A DNA stretch of 64,000 bases from Misgurnus anguillicaudatus (lineage: Eukaryota; Chordata; Actinopteri; Cypriniformes; Cobitidae): the NCBI RefSeq assembly GCF_027580225.2, contig NC_073342.2, forward strand, positions 18,922,501-18,986,500, read 5' to 3'. The translations under genes were made by a program, and so were the position numbers. Of this stretch, positions 45,132 to 58,599 are shown piece by piece. Each line of letters opens with the position of its first letter. The stretch's first letter is position 1. The notes below the pieces were generated by a model. That model had not been told where the DNA came from. It ran no database searches and saw only the letters and a program-made list of their open reading frames with translations.

Positions 45132-47130
45132 GTTTTTCTACTTATGTATTTGAGCGAATTATTCTTTTAAGCTTGTTAGGATTTTGTTAACTCATTACAT
45201 CAGAATGTCCTTGCTGTTTTATCTTTCACCTAATTCTTTAGGATTTGATCATATCTGCTCGTAAGGACTTGAGTCATATCCTGCAGAACCAGACATTTCT
45301 GTTTAATAAAGTTACTGTTGTGTAGTACTGCCAAGTTTGGAGTACAGTAAAAGCTAAAACTAATGTCTTTGCTATGTTTTAAAAGTTTTGTATGCGTGTT
45401 GTGCTTGAAGTGTAAAGTGAAGCTCAACATTGTGAGTTTACGGAAGCTTGGCAAAAAAATACAAAGCCCAGGAAAATAACTATTCAAAAACAAAAGAGGG
45501 TCAACAAAATGTGAATACAGGGTTCCCACGGATCCTTGAAATTCTTGAAAGTTTGTGAATCTGGAAGGAAAGATTCAAGGCCCTGAGAAGTTTTTTAAAA
45601 TATACATACATAGATACAGGTCATTGAAAGTGCTTAAATCTAAGTTTTCTGGATAAATCTATATAATTCCCTGTGTAGTGTAGGATAATAACATAAAAAT
45701 TCTAGACTTTTTAAGCACACATGCTAAACTGTTCGCTTTAAATGCTTATATATTCTGTATGCGAATGTTGATTCATACCAATAATGCTTTTTTGCATAGT
45801 TGTGTTAGACACATGAAAACGTCTTGGGTTACTTGTGTAACTGTTGTTCCTTGAGAAGGGAACGAGACGCTGCGTCTCTCTTGCTATACTTCCTGTGCCC
45901 CTGTAACACTGTCTTTGGCAATATTTCACATAGCGATATACTTCCTGGCTCCTGCGTCACCATTGGTTGAATTTGATATACACATTCAGACGCACTTACC
46001 CTTGGAGGCGTCCCCAAAGTGTCACTGAAGTGACTCAGCGCGAGTTCCCTTGAAAGGGAACTGTAACAATGTACCTTAAAAGGTAACATGCTGTAACCCA
46101 GCAGTTGGGTTAAATTAACACAGAAAATGTTAAAGAGCACCTATTTCATTGCTAAAAACAATGTTATTTTGTGTATTTGGTATAATACAATGTGTTTATG
46201 GTTCAAAAAAACACATTATTTTCCACTTACCGTACATTTTTGGAGCTCCAGATTTCACTCTCTTCCTGAAATGGATTTGAAAAGCTCTGTGTCACTGATT
46301 GGCCAGCTAATCTTTACGTTGTGATTGGCCTGAATACCTCTGACGTCAGCAGGAAATGTGATGCTCCTTACCATGTTTCAAGGATTCGCTCACAATGCAA
46401 TGCTAACAGGAGTTAATTTAGAGGCTGTGAGTCTGAAGCGGGAGGAATTATGATAATGTGGGTCTTGTCTACATCATCAATTCCCGGAAGTAAACTGTTG
46501 CCTACAATTTGTGTGTTTGTTGTAATCCAAGAAAAAAGATTTACGTTGGAGACGATAACTCACGTCATTGTTTACTTTGGGGTTTGTACCTTTTGCATAT
46601 TGTTTACATGTACTAATACACACTTACACACCAAAGGAAATTTAAAAACGTTAAGCGGACTATATGTGCTCTCACTACCAACAATGGGTTAAAACAACAC
46701 TGCATTAATTGAATTACAACCCAATGGGCTAAGCTATGTCTTTTTTGACCCAATGTTGGCCTGAAAATAACCCAGCATTTTTTAGAGTGTACTTGATCTG
46801 TGTTTTTCTTTGGAAAAACTTCACTACATTCTAAAGCACAGTATCATACTTTTTATTTCACTACATAAATTTCATTTAATATCCAATTACATTACAATCT
46901 AGTGCGTTTTACTCAAGTAAAACTCGAAGTTTTACTTAAGTAAAAGAAATTACTAGATTTTTAAGTATTAGATGTAAAACAACACTTGGATTTATGAAAT
47001 GTAGTGGAGTAAAAAAGTATGATATTAAGTATGATATAGGTATAAAAGTAGTAAAAAGTATGATATTATGCTTTGGAATGTAGTGAAGTATGTTTTAAAG
47101 TATGGATACTTGAAAAATGTACACTTGTTG
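45132..47130. other. Intergenic repeat mosaic between E2F4 and ELMO3
   Basis: Recognisable pieces are a repeat at about 45830-46070 (GAACGAGACGCTGCGTCTC..GAGTTCCCTTGAAAGGGAAC) and another at about 46085-46790 with GTAACCCAGCAGTTGGGTTA at the left and AATAACCCAGCATTTTTTAG at the right. No exon is supported. Confidence 0.45.
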
Positions 47131-47137
47131 AAATTAA

Positions 47138-48012
47138 AGGTGCAGTGTGTAGCTTTCAGCACCATCTAGCATTGATATTGTGAATTGCAACCAATGGCTC
47201 AGTCCACCGTTCACCGAAATGCATAGAGAAGCTACAGTCAGTCCTTCCAGAAAAACGCAGAGTTTTTTTGTGATTGTTGCGGGCAAAAATCCTCGATTTT
47301 GCGGCACGCTTTTTTTTTAAATGCGATGGAATATGCAGGATATTTTTGCAATTTATGCGATGGAATTGCGGGAATTTGCGAAAATTGCGGAACTTGCAAA
47401 AACTGCGGAAACTTGCAAAAGATGCAATGATGTTCACGTCACATAATCACGTCACTTCATAACGTTCCCATGGCAACAGAGGACACGGCTGTGCTTGTGT
47501 GAAGTAAATGCATCATTTTTCCACTTTCTGTTAATATATATATGTGACTTTTTGCTACGAAAATGCTGGGATTATAAAATCATGCAAGCCCCGCATATTT
47601 TGTGCGCGGATATCTGTAATTAATGCGGCGAAAGTGCGTCGTATTTGGAAAAAATGCGGCCCCGCATAAATATGCGAACTTTGGCTGATTATGCAATAAA
47701 TCGTGCGATCGCACAATCGCATTTTTCTGGAGGGACTGTACAGTAGCCGCCACAGGACAAACATGTTGTTGTCTAAGACAAAGTACTGACAAAACACGGT
47801 CTGTAGAGCTGTTTGTCCATTTAGGGCTACTGTAGAAACATGGCGGTAAAAAATGGCGACTTCCATGTAAGTGGACCCGCGGTGTATGTAGATAAAAACA
47901 TCTCATTCTAAGGTAATAAACACATAACAGTTCATTATGTAAGGTCTTTATACACAATATATAATAGTGCATTTATGTCATTAGATCCTTCTAAAAGTTA
48001 CACACTGCACCT
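47138..48012. mobile_element. TTAA-flanked MITE, copy 1 (interrupted)
   Basis: Ends AGGTGCAGTGTGTAG and AGTTACACACTGCACCT are inverted, flanked by TTAA (47134-47137, 48013-48016). It carries the internal GCAACCAATGGCTCAGTCCA and CTTCCATGTAAG blocks shared with three other copies in the ELMO3 gene. A 500-bp element splits it. Confidence 0.9.
47239..47738. mobile_element. 500-bp DNA element nested in the MITE
   Basis: Ends CAGTCCTTCCAGAAAAACGC and GCATTTTTCTGGAGGGACTG are inverted. The flanking 6-bp repeat TACAGT (47233-47238, 47739-47744) is single in the uninterrupted sister copies (GCTACGGTAGCCG type). The interior has a TTGCGG/TTGCAA-rich patch. Superfamily is not assigned; six-base duplications are uncommon. 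Confidence 0.82.
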
Positions 48013-48016
48013 TTAA

Positions 48017-48640
48017 ATGTTTAAATTTAAACTTGAATTAATAAGTAATTTCAACTTTTTTTACTAGTTAGTCATAACAAGTTGCTATAAATCATACAAA
48101 TAAAGTTGTAATAACTTCGGACCATTCAGCTTTTTTATTTATAAACTTCTCACTAATCCAAAAAGACATGACTTGTTAATTAAAGTTGGTTAAACTTAAA
48201 AATGTAAGTTTTTACAGTGTAGAAAGTAAAAATACTTCACTACTGTCCATCTCTGAAACCATGATTAATTTTCGCAAGGACAAATAATTTTGTCAAATAA
48301 ATACTTAATCTGCTCTTGGTTAGATTGTTTAATCTGAGAAAACATTGAAAGCAAATTTTATGCAAATTTGCCCTCAGGACATCACTTTAGGGCAGGCCAA
48401 TGCAGGTTAAATGTTTGAAACCCACAAAGGTTAACCATGCCGTTTTCAGCATTTAGACCTTCATCGATGCATTTCTGTAATAAAAACGGTCCAAAAAATC
48501 CATATAATCCATAAAAACTGATGTTGTTTAAATAACTTTACAAAAAAAAACAGATGTTTTAGTGACTACACCCATGTCGTAAAAAGTACTCTATCGCACA
48601 TTTACAGTGTAGGTAGGGTGTAAAGTTTCCTCGTATCAGA
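48017..48640. other. No gene recognised
   Basis: AT-rich sequence upstream of the ELMO3 promoter with no supported exon. Confidence 0.4.
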
Positions 48641-48903
48641 ACTTTTCTCGACTCAAGGAAAATCCCACAAGTTTTTGGAGAGGGTCGGGTCTTGACTCCC
48701 TCCTCCAGGGGGCGGGAGGGATATTATTCAACCCGGAACTGTGTGAACGCGATCAATTATAGTCAGAAAACTTTGAACGCTATGTAACGCTTGAATGCTA
48801 CTTTGAGTCGAGTGAAACACCGCCGCTGTTTCCTCGCGAGCAAACATCAAATGTTTAACCGCCTTCCCGCACACTGTGACTGATTCCCCCCCGTTTCCAA
48901 CAG
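48641..48903 (+). promoter_or_regulatory. elmo3: ELMO3 promoter and noncoding exon 1
   Basis: GC-richer than its surroundings, with a GGGGGCGGGAGGG GC-box-like motif near 48708. A CCAACAG|GTAAGACC donor at 48903/48904 marks the end of a 5' untranslated exon. The next exon (51588) begins after TGTGTTTCAG and contains the ATG. The transcription start is not determinable. Assignment rests on donor quality and base composition. Confidence 0.5.
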
Positions 48904-50189
48904 GTAAGACCTATAGTAAAGGAAAAATCACTTTTGTTCTTAACTTGCTGGCTACTTATTAACTCTCTTACCTTAAAACAAACTTAAGCAAGTAAAGGTT
49001 AACATGCATTTAATCTATTCGTTTTGTATTGCACGCGCATGTTGTTGGGCGTTAAACGTTTTGTTGAGAATTTAAAACCGTGTATGTGAAAGTTGAACCA
49101 CAGCTTGTGTTAAGGTTTTAAGACTGATACCGTTACATGCCTTTATGGATTGTGAATTGAATATGCATTTCTCTCTGCAGTTATTACAGAATAACAAAGC
49201 ATGAAATTCTGACAAGACTTCTAGATTTATTTGAAACCTGGCAGAGAAAGGGTGTGTAATCTCTGATTTGGGTTTGTCAGAGGGTGGCACAGCTAAAATT
49301 CCTTTATGCACTCCTACAGGAGATCAGACTGTATCATGCACACAATGTTCAAAGGGCAACCGGTTGGGATTTCTGTCAGTGAACTTCTACAGCATTGGAT
49401 GAAGCTGTCGCTATGTTGATTTTAGCGTAGTGATTTCTTTCTACCTTTCTTTGTGTCTCCATTTCACTGCCCCAAAGTAGGACAGAGGGAGGTCACAACT
49501 TCTCTGAGCATGCTAAGGCTTGCTGGGAATGGAGCCTGAGAAACACAAACATTCAATCTGTGTCAGCAACTTTTACCAAAAGCCTAGCCTAAAATCTATA
49601 CACAAAGTTCATTATTATTATTTGGAGCATCTGGTTTAGATTAGTAGGCTATCTTGCATCTCTTAAAGTGTGATGCAACAAACTCAGTAGATCAGTATAA
49701 ATCTCAAAGTCATGATAAAATGTACAGCTGTTTTGTAAGGTTTTTTTTGTATATCTGATGTTATTTTGTTATCCAAGTTCAGTTCAAAAGCACAACTCTC
49801 TCTCTCTCTCTCTTCCAATGGGAAGCTCTCTTGAGGACGGTACAATATGGTCTGCACATATGGAAGTACTTGAGTCTGTTAAACAATTCGGCAGAGGTTA
49901 ATAAAGCGGCCATGTGTGTGGAAGTAGTGTTTCGTTCGTTTTAGTCAGAAGGCATGCTCTCGGACAGCCCATAGTCGCTGTATTGCATATAAATAGCAAG
50001 TGTTGACGAAAATAAGTTTTAGTGTGATTGGCTGGCTTTGTGTATTATCTTATAGTCATAAATGTCGGATTTAGCCACTCATAAATCTAGTGCTGCCTCA
50101 CGATTAGTCGCGACTAATCATTTGCAGAATAAAAGTTTTTGTTTACATAATATTTGTGGGTATACTGTGTATAATAATTATGTATAAAT

Positions 50190-50669
50190 TAGAGCCCGAA
50201 CGATATATCGGCAGACCGATATTAGGCATTTTCCAAACTATCGGTATTCATAATGGCCGATAAATTATTATTATTTTTTTAAAAATGGACGAAATAGCCT
50301 TCAACCATGTCATGAGTGTTGCCGTTGTATATTTTGTAAAACCTCCCTGTTGGCAACACTCGTGTTTAAGGCGTCACACATCCTGCAACCTGCTGATCCA
50401 GCCAGAGTCGAGCAGAGAGAACAACGGTTAAGTGAGTTCATGGTGAGTTAGTCACGAGACAATTAAAGTGCATTATCATATTATTTTAGTTAAAACTCAT
50501 AAATAACTGCAAATAACTAATGTTAGGGAAATCTGTTAATGTTTTTTTGCGCGTTTTTTAAATTAAAAAAGTAAAAAATATCGGCCGATATATCGGAATA
50601 TCGGATTTTAAAACAAACAAACATTTGTATCGGTATCAGCCTTCAAAATCCTTTATCGGTCGGGCTCTA
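50190..50669. mobile_element. hAT-type MITE, copy a
   Basis: Ends TAGAGCCCGAACGATATATC and (right, complement) TAGAGCCCGACCGATAAAGG, flanked by the 8-bp duplication GTATAAAT (50182-50189, 50670-50677). It is rich in ATATCGG words. It lies in the first ELMO3 intron. Confidence 0.9.
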
Positions 50670-50922
50670 GTATAAATACACACACACACGCGCGCGCACA
50701 TGTTTATAATTATGAAACATTTGCATGTGTATATACATGTTTATATTTATATATAATTTATATTATATATATATAAATATTTATTATATAAATATATTTT
50801 TTCTTAAAATTATACATGTATGTGTGTGTATTTATATATACATAATTATTATACACAGTACATTACATTACATTACATTACATATATTATGTAAACAAAA
50901 ACTTTTATTGTGCAATTGATTA

Positions 50923-51057
<135 letters not shown>

Positions 51058-51587
51058 CTCTGTCACCTCCACCCCTTGTTCCTATGTTGCACCTGGTGTC
51101 ACACTTTATTTAAGGACCTGTAGTTGATCACTTTGTTATAGCTGCAAAGTGGGGGATTTTATGCTTTAAGTCTTGCTTTTATTTTAAGTACTACGATAAA
51201 ACCTATTTAATAAATGTAGGTTATTTCATCTTTAAATAACTTAGTGTCTAATGTAACCTGCAACAAAAATGATAGAAACACGCAAGTTCTCCTTTTAAAG
51301 AGGAACACAGTAAACAGAGAGTACAGTCATCTTGAAAATCGAGTTCACGACACATTCACTGTCATAGTGGCAGGCTATAAGTCGCACGTGTCTTTTTGTG
51401 GTGTTTGATCTGTATCGAACAACTTATTATTTTTTTATTTTTTTTGAAAGACATTAACAGAATCCCTAAAGGAGATGATGTTGGTAAAGTTTCTCTTCAC
51501 ACTTTGAGATGAATGCATAGTTTGTATTTGATTGTTGGGGTGCTTGGTGATAGAAATTATCGCATGTTTATTGTCTTTGTGTTTCAG

Positions 51588-54500
51588 GACTGTAGACATT
51601 CAACTTTCAATATGCCTCAACAAAAGGACATCGTTAAGATCGCCATTCAGATGCCGGGCGCGTACCCGCAGCTTATTCAGCTAGACCAGGTGAGTCGTCG
51701 TGTTAATACTGCCATCATAAAGAGGATGTTACCAAGTGCTCACACAATAACCGAAACTTTCCTTTCAGTGTTTGAGGAATAAATACTTTCATTTAATATA
51801 ATGAACTAGGTTTGTGTGCTTGCTTAAAGAATAAAATCTCTAATTTACCCAACCTAATGCCATCCCAGATTTATATGACTTCTTTTCTTAACAAAGAACA
51901 AAAGTTTTTTTTTATTAAAATATCAGTCACCATGTTGATGCTCCAAATACCTTCAACAATTCTGAGTGAAATATTAGTCAAAAGTCATTTTTGGGCAAAC
52001 ATTTTCTTTAATAAAAAAGTATATTTGTGGAAATTGTTGAGGAGAAAGTTTAAGCAGCTATAATAGCGTAAAATGTTGAACTTTGGTGGTATTCACATGG
52101 GTTTGTTTCAGGACCCATAATTTATGTTGTAGGTCCAGTGATAACTTAAACCAAACCAAAAACTTCATGTGTTTTGTTTTACTTGCATTGTGTTTTTATA
52201 GATAAGAATGTTGGCACTCTTTCTTTTTCTTACTTTCTTTTTTTGAGGCCACATCAAAACTGTTATTTAATCCAGTAGGGCATTAAAAAAAATGTCCTTT
52301 CCTAACTCTTTCCTAAAATTTCATGTGCATATGCCGTCAATTCTAATTATTGTATTATTTTACATGCAGTTCTAATGTTAGTCACAATGAAATTGAAATT
52401 AAAAACTAATTTTTTTTATTTATTGTAGTTTTTTAAATAAATTACTTATTTGTGAGCTTTCTTTCTTTTCTTTGTTAAAATTCATGTGCCCTCATAATCT
52501 TTAATCAAAAACTTCTCCCATCCTCGAAACAGTCGCTGCATCCGAAACCACCTACTTTCATACTATATAGTAGGCAAAGTAGTGCTTTTCACCTACTATT
52601 TAGTTTGGCAGTGGCATGATCTGCCAGTCGCGACACGATCTGCTGACTCTGTAGCTGTCTTTAAGAATCGGCTAAAAACCCATCTCTTCCGCCATTGGCT
52701 CACTTCCTAATATAGGACTTACTATCTTTCTCTATTTTCCCTTTTTCTTTATCTGTACATTCTTAAAAAAAATTACTAACCAACCATTGGCTATGTATAC
52801 TGTGTTGTACTTGATGAAACTATTTCCAGTGCACTTATGTATTGCTTTTCTTGTGTTGCTGTAATTGCTTCTATTGTGTACCTCATTTGTAAGTCGCTTT
52901 GGACAAAAGCGTCTGCTAAATGACTAAATGTAAATGGAAGTATGCGGTTTCGGATCATAGCGAATCTCTCTTTACTTCCTGACACAAGGAATGGCAGGAG
53001 GATGGGGCCCAAGAAAACATCGCAACGATAAGCAAACATCTACATGAACCAGTTTCCAATGATCAGATCAATTCTCGATGGACAAATCTTTTGACTTTAA
53101 AACAAATAATATGTTATTATTTAAAAATGAATTTCACACCTCAAGAACACTTACAGGAAAACGCCGCCGTTTTTCAGTATTTTGCCACGTTCTTACCTCA
53201 ACTTGGATGAATTAAAGGTGCAGTGTGTAATTTTTAGAAGGATCTTTTGACAGAAATGCAAAATAATATACAAAATATATCATCAGGGGTGTATAAAGAC
53301 CTTTCATAATGAACCATTATGTGTTTATTACCTTAGAACAAGATTTTTTTTATCTACATACACCGAGGGTCCCTTACATGGAACTTGCCATTTTGTGCTG
53401 CCATTTTTCTACAGTAGCCCTTAACGGACAATTCTTTTACTAAGTTGTCTCCGACGATGACATGTTTGTCCGGTGGCGGCTACCGTAGCTTCTCTATGTG
53501 TTTCAAAAGCGAGGGGTGAGCCGTGGACTAAGCCGTTGGTTGCAATTCGCAACCTCACCACTATATGCCGCTAAAATTTACACACTGCACCTTTAATACA
53601 TACTTATCTTTTTTCAATGCGTGCACAAACGTTTTATTTATATAATAATTTATTTATTATATAACAGTCTTTAAATAGGGAAAACATGGAAGTGTTTGGT
53701 GGCTTTTAAATTCATCCCTGTTTGGAGCCATAGGAATAAACAGGGCTAGGCTAAATGCTGACACATTCACAACGCGCTGTACAAAGATTAAAAGTGCATA
53801 GAATAAAGATAGTATGTATTAATTTGTCTAAGTTGAGGTAAGAACATAGTAAAATATTGAAAAACGGTGGTGTTTTCCTTTAATATATAAAATATTAACA
53901 AAAAAATGTTTAAAGCCTGTGCACTATGTAAGTAAAATAGACTTTTTAACTTTAACAGTTAATTATGTTGTGAAGTCTCTTATAAACCATAAAATGGTAA
54001 TCCTATAAGGAACTTCTACGAAAGCTGAGACAGGTTGTGTACTACTATTATTTTTGCTTGCTTGTTTTCTCGTGATCTCGACATAACAAAAGTTGTATTC
54101 TTGTGAAGTGATCTAAGCATAAGTGTACTCGATAAATCGTGTTGTTTTGTTTGTAGACAGCAAAAGCATATTTAGCGAAATTAGCATGGATCAACAAATT
54201 AGATTTAACTTGAATCAGGGATTTAACAGCATTTAAATGGAATGACTTTACAGCAGAGGTCCCCAACCACCAGGTCGTGACCAAATACCAGGTCGTGGAC
54301 AAGTTGCCACCATTAAATTTTTTTTATAAAATAGCTACATAATAGCTTAATTGGGTGTTTTGTCCTTTAAAGGTGCAGTGTGTACATTTTAGTGACATCT
54401 AGTGGTGAGTTTGCATATTGCAACCAATGGCTCAGTCTACTGCTCACCTCTTGCTTTTGAAACGCATAGAGAAGCTACGGCAGCCGCCACCGGACAAACA

Positions 54501-57500
54501 TGTCATCGTTTGAGACAACTTAGTAAAAATGTTTGTTCGTTAAGGGCTTCTGTAAAAACATAGCTGCACAAAATGGCGGCTTCCATGTAAGGGTAACCTC
54601 TGTGTATGTAGATAAAATTTCTCATTCTAAGTCAATAAACACATAACGGTTCATTATGAAAGGTCTTTATACAGCTCTGATAATATAGTTTTGTATATTA
54701 TTTTGCATTTCTGTCAAGAGATCCTTCTAAAAATTACACACTGCACCTTTAAGAGCCGACTTCAAATAAAATCGATTATTTTCCTTTTTGTACTGGGCCA
54801 CGCTCTCTCTTTCTCTCAATCTCTACTAGCGCATCGGCGATCACATTGCTGACATTAAAGTTTGAGCATACTTCTAAAACACAATTGATCAAAGAATTGC
54901 AGAGGTATGACTTCATGAATAATTTGCAAATGAACCTCCAAATCATGTCAATACGTAAAGACGTTCAACTCTGTGACATCGCAAATGACTAAAAAGTGAA
55001 TGCAGGCTTCTAGAAAACAACAACAGAATTATCCAGCGATCGTGGCACCATTATCAAAATAAACTGTTTTACTGCAGTGACCATATTTTAACGAGTACAC
55101 TTTTAATGTAGGTTTGAAAGGAACCTAAACATGATGTCCTGTGTCAATCATTATTATAATCATATGGTAAATGGGTGTCTCCATGCCTCCACACCCAGCC
55201 TGGCATCCCTCCTCCTTTTTTCATCTATTCTGTTTTTGAACTTGGTGCTCGAGCCCGACCTAAGGATCGAGCTACCTTCAAGAACAGCAAGCCAAGTTTG
55301 TTTACCGTTAATTATTAAGACTAAATGGGCAGGCAAACTCGTAAAACAATTAAATTAATCTACGTAATTAATAAATAAATTATAAACGTCTGTTAAAGTA
55401 AAGTTGTTATTAATTTTTCTAATACATGGTTTTTTGATCTAGACTTGCGTTTAAAAATTTATACATTTCGCAAAAGGAGGATTTTGAGCATCTTCATGAT
55501 ATTTATTTTAACTGTTGAATGCTATTAGAGATAGAAACGTGTACATTATAACTTTAGAGATAGTCCCTAAATTTACGAACATCGACGTCCAACTTATTTA
55601 TCATGGGCAATTATTTGCTACACTTGTAGTGACAGCGAAGACTTCAACTCATGTGCATCAGTCCACTTTAAAATACCCAAAGATTAGCGAGAGGAAATTA
55701 CGTTATAAGATTTGGATTATGTCAGGATATTGAGAAAGCAATATTTTCTTGAGATCACGAGAAATTAAGTTGTGATCATGAGAAAACAAGCAAGCAAAAT
55801 TAATATCACTTCCTCTCTCGGGTTCCGTAAACTTCCTATAAATTCAAACAAAGTTTTAATAACAAAGATACCAGATTTTTTTAATTAAAAGCGATTGGTC
55901 TACATGATCAAGGGCTGTTTGTATCTTACAAATCATAAGCCATTAGTTCTCTCTCATTTCCTTTGAATGAGCCATTGTGAACATCTGACCGGTCAAAACA
56001 AAAGACGCTGAGACTGTTTATTATCTCCAGAGATTTTGATTTCATCATGTGGGACATCTAAATAATATGTTATTGTAAGTGGTGCTTCGAGGGCCAAACC
56101 TTTTTAAAACTCTACTCCTCCGTGAGATAACTTGGTTAAAATCTAAATGAGCCGGCTGTGTGACTGTGATTGGTACTTGCGGATTATAAAGAACCTCAAG
56201 CTGTGTCCATGGCCTTTCCTTCTACGCTTACCCGCCATACTGAACGCTTCCACACGGCTCGCCAGCCCATAGCCCACAAATTATAGGCCAATGATTGGGT
56301 CAACCACCATACACCAAAATTTCTGATTGGTTAGCCGCAACGGCCACCACAAATTATGAGATATTTCAAATGCCGTAATGGGAGAAGGTTTTTCCCTCCT
56401 GTTTTTTTTTTACTTGTTTGGTTTTTATTGAAATAAAAGCCCTGCAAGCTTTCTGGGTGTGTTTTGGATCAAATTAAAATAGTAATGTTTGACAAACTTG
56501 TGCCAAATTTGGGCTCGGTGGTAGAGCATTGCATTAGCAGCACAAAAGGTCATGGGTTCGAATCCAGGGAACACATGTTGATAAAATGTTTATGTATTGT
56601 AATGCGTTTGTCATCTGATAATCTGCAGTGTTAACGCGTTTTATATGTTTCAATTTGTTTCAGAAAAAGCCCCTCACTTCAGTTATAAAAGAGGTTTGCG
56701 ACAAGTAAGTCTGTTTTTTGACGTCTAAGCTGAAATGTCCGTAACAAAGTATATTTCTGTGATGTTAAATACATGTACCAGTTATTTTAATAGGTGTCGT
56801 GTTATTTTTAAAGGTGGAATCTTCCCGGCCCTGACAACTACGCTCTTCAATATGCAGATGGAGTCCAGACCTACATCACAGAGTCGGTGAGTCATTTCCA
56901 CCTCAAACCTTAAAGTTCAAGCGTGTGCTTGTTGGCGTTTATTAGGGGATGTTAAGCTAATCTTGCAACAGATGTCAATAATGCCACTTGCTTTGGTGTA
57001 GTCCACTTATCTGCCTGAGCTATGTTCAGTTATTGACCTTGGGTGGGGTCAGGCATGGACTTCATGCTGTGGCTGTTTGTTTTGCTTTATATTGTGGCCT
57101 GTTTCCGTTATCTGTCGGTAACCTGGGGACGGCGGATGTCATGTGAATATCAAATGTGTAACAAATAAGCTTTAAGCTGATAAAAGTGTGTTTTAATGTA
57201 TCTGCTGGTGTATGTGTGTGTGTATTAATCGAGTGGGTTGAGAGCCTGAATTCCCAGACATGTAGAGACAGAAAGCTTGAATTACGGTGGTGCACGCAAG
57301 CTGTGGGCTGCACTCCAAATGGGTTTTTGTGCACCCTATGCAGTGCTTTTCCAAGCCACTCCATTCCTCAATCCTCAGGCTAAACGTTTGGAACTGTTTA
57401 CTTAAATTATATGAAACAACAATGTGACATTGTTGACAAAAATAACAGAACACAATTTTTTCTTTTGTAAGCTGTAATTACATCTTTCTTTCTTTGTCTG

Positions 57501-57880
57501 TCAGTCTGCCTCTCTTTCTGTTTTTCTGTCTAAGTCTCTATCTTGCTGTCTGTCTGACTGTCTCTGTCTGTCTCTTTTTGTCTATCTGCTGTCGTCTTTC
57601 TTTCTTTCTTTCTTTCTTTATTTGTTTCTTTATTTCTGTCTGTCTGTGTCTTATTTTCTCTCTTTTTCTGTCTGTCTCTCTGTCTCTCTCTTTCTGTCTG
57701 TCTGCCTGCCTGCCTGTCTGTCTGTCTGTCTGTGTCTCTCTTTGTCTGTCTGACTGTCTTCCGCTCTCTTTGTCTGTTTATCTGTCTCCCCCTTTCTGTC
57801 TGACTGACTGTCTCTCTTTCTTTCTTTCTGTCTGTCTGTCTCCCCCTTTCTGTCTGTCTGACTGACTGACTGTCTCTCTT

Positions 57881-57921
<41 letters not shown>

Positions 57922-58059
57922 TTCTGTCTGTCTGTCTGTCTCTCTCTTTCTGTCTGTCTGTCTGTCTCCCTCTCTCTTTCTGTCTGTCCGTCTGTCTGTG
58001 TCTTTCTTTGTCTGTCTGACTGTCTGTCTCCCTCTTTCTTTCTTTCTTTCTTTCTTTTT

Positions 58060-58090
<31 letters not shown>

Positions 58091-58509
58091 TTCTGTCTGT
58101 CTATCTCTCTCTTTGTGTCTGTCTGTCCCCCTCGCTCCTTTCTTTCTTTCTTTCTGTGTGTCTCTCTGTCTGACTGACTGTCTTTGTCTCTTGTCTGTCT
58201 GTCTGTCTCCCTTTCTCTTTTTTTTTCTGTCTGTCTCCCTTTCTCTTTCTTTCTGTCTGTCTGTCTGTCTGTCTGTCTGTGTCTCTCTTTGTCTGACTGT
58301 CTGTCTCCTTTCTGTCTGTCTGTCTGTCTGTATGTCTGTCTGTCTTTTTTTTCTGTCTGTCTGTCTGCCTTTTTTCTGTCTGTCTTTTTATTCTGTCTGT
58401 CTGTCTGTCTTTTTTTCTGTCTGTCTGTCTCTGTCTCTTTGTGTCTGTCTGTCTGTCCCCCTCTCTCTTTCTTTCTTTCTGCCTGTCTCTCTGTCTGACT
58501 GTCTTTGTC

Positions 58510-58542
<33 letters not shown>

Positions 58543-58568
58543 CTCTCTCTTTCTGTCTGTCTCCCTTT

Positions 58569-58599
<31 letters not shown>

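Noticed and set aside
47156..47462. Frames with repeated KLRNLQKLRKL on one strand and FRSFCKFRNF on the other
   Set aside because: They arise from the TTGCGG/TTGCAA-rich interior of the nested 500-bp element.
56505..56600. Possible functional tRNA gene
   Set aside because: A and B boxes are present, but the acceptor and anticodon stems do not close and the sequence runs into a SINE body.
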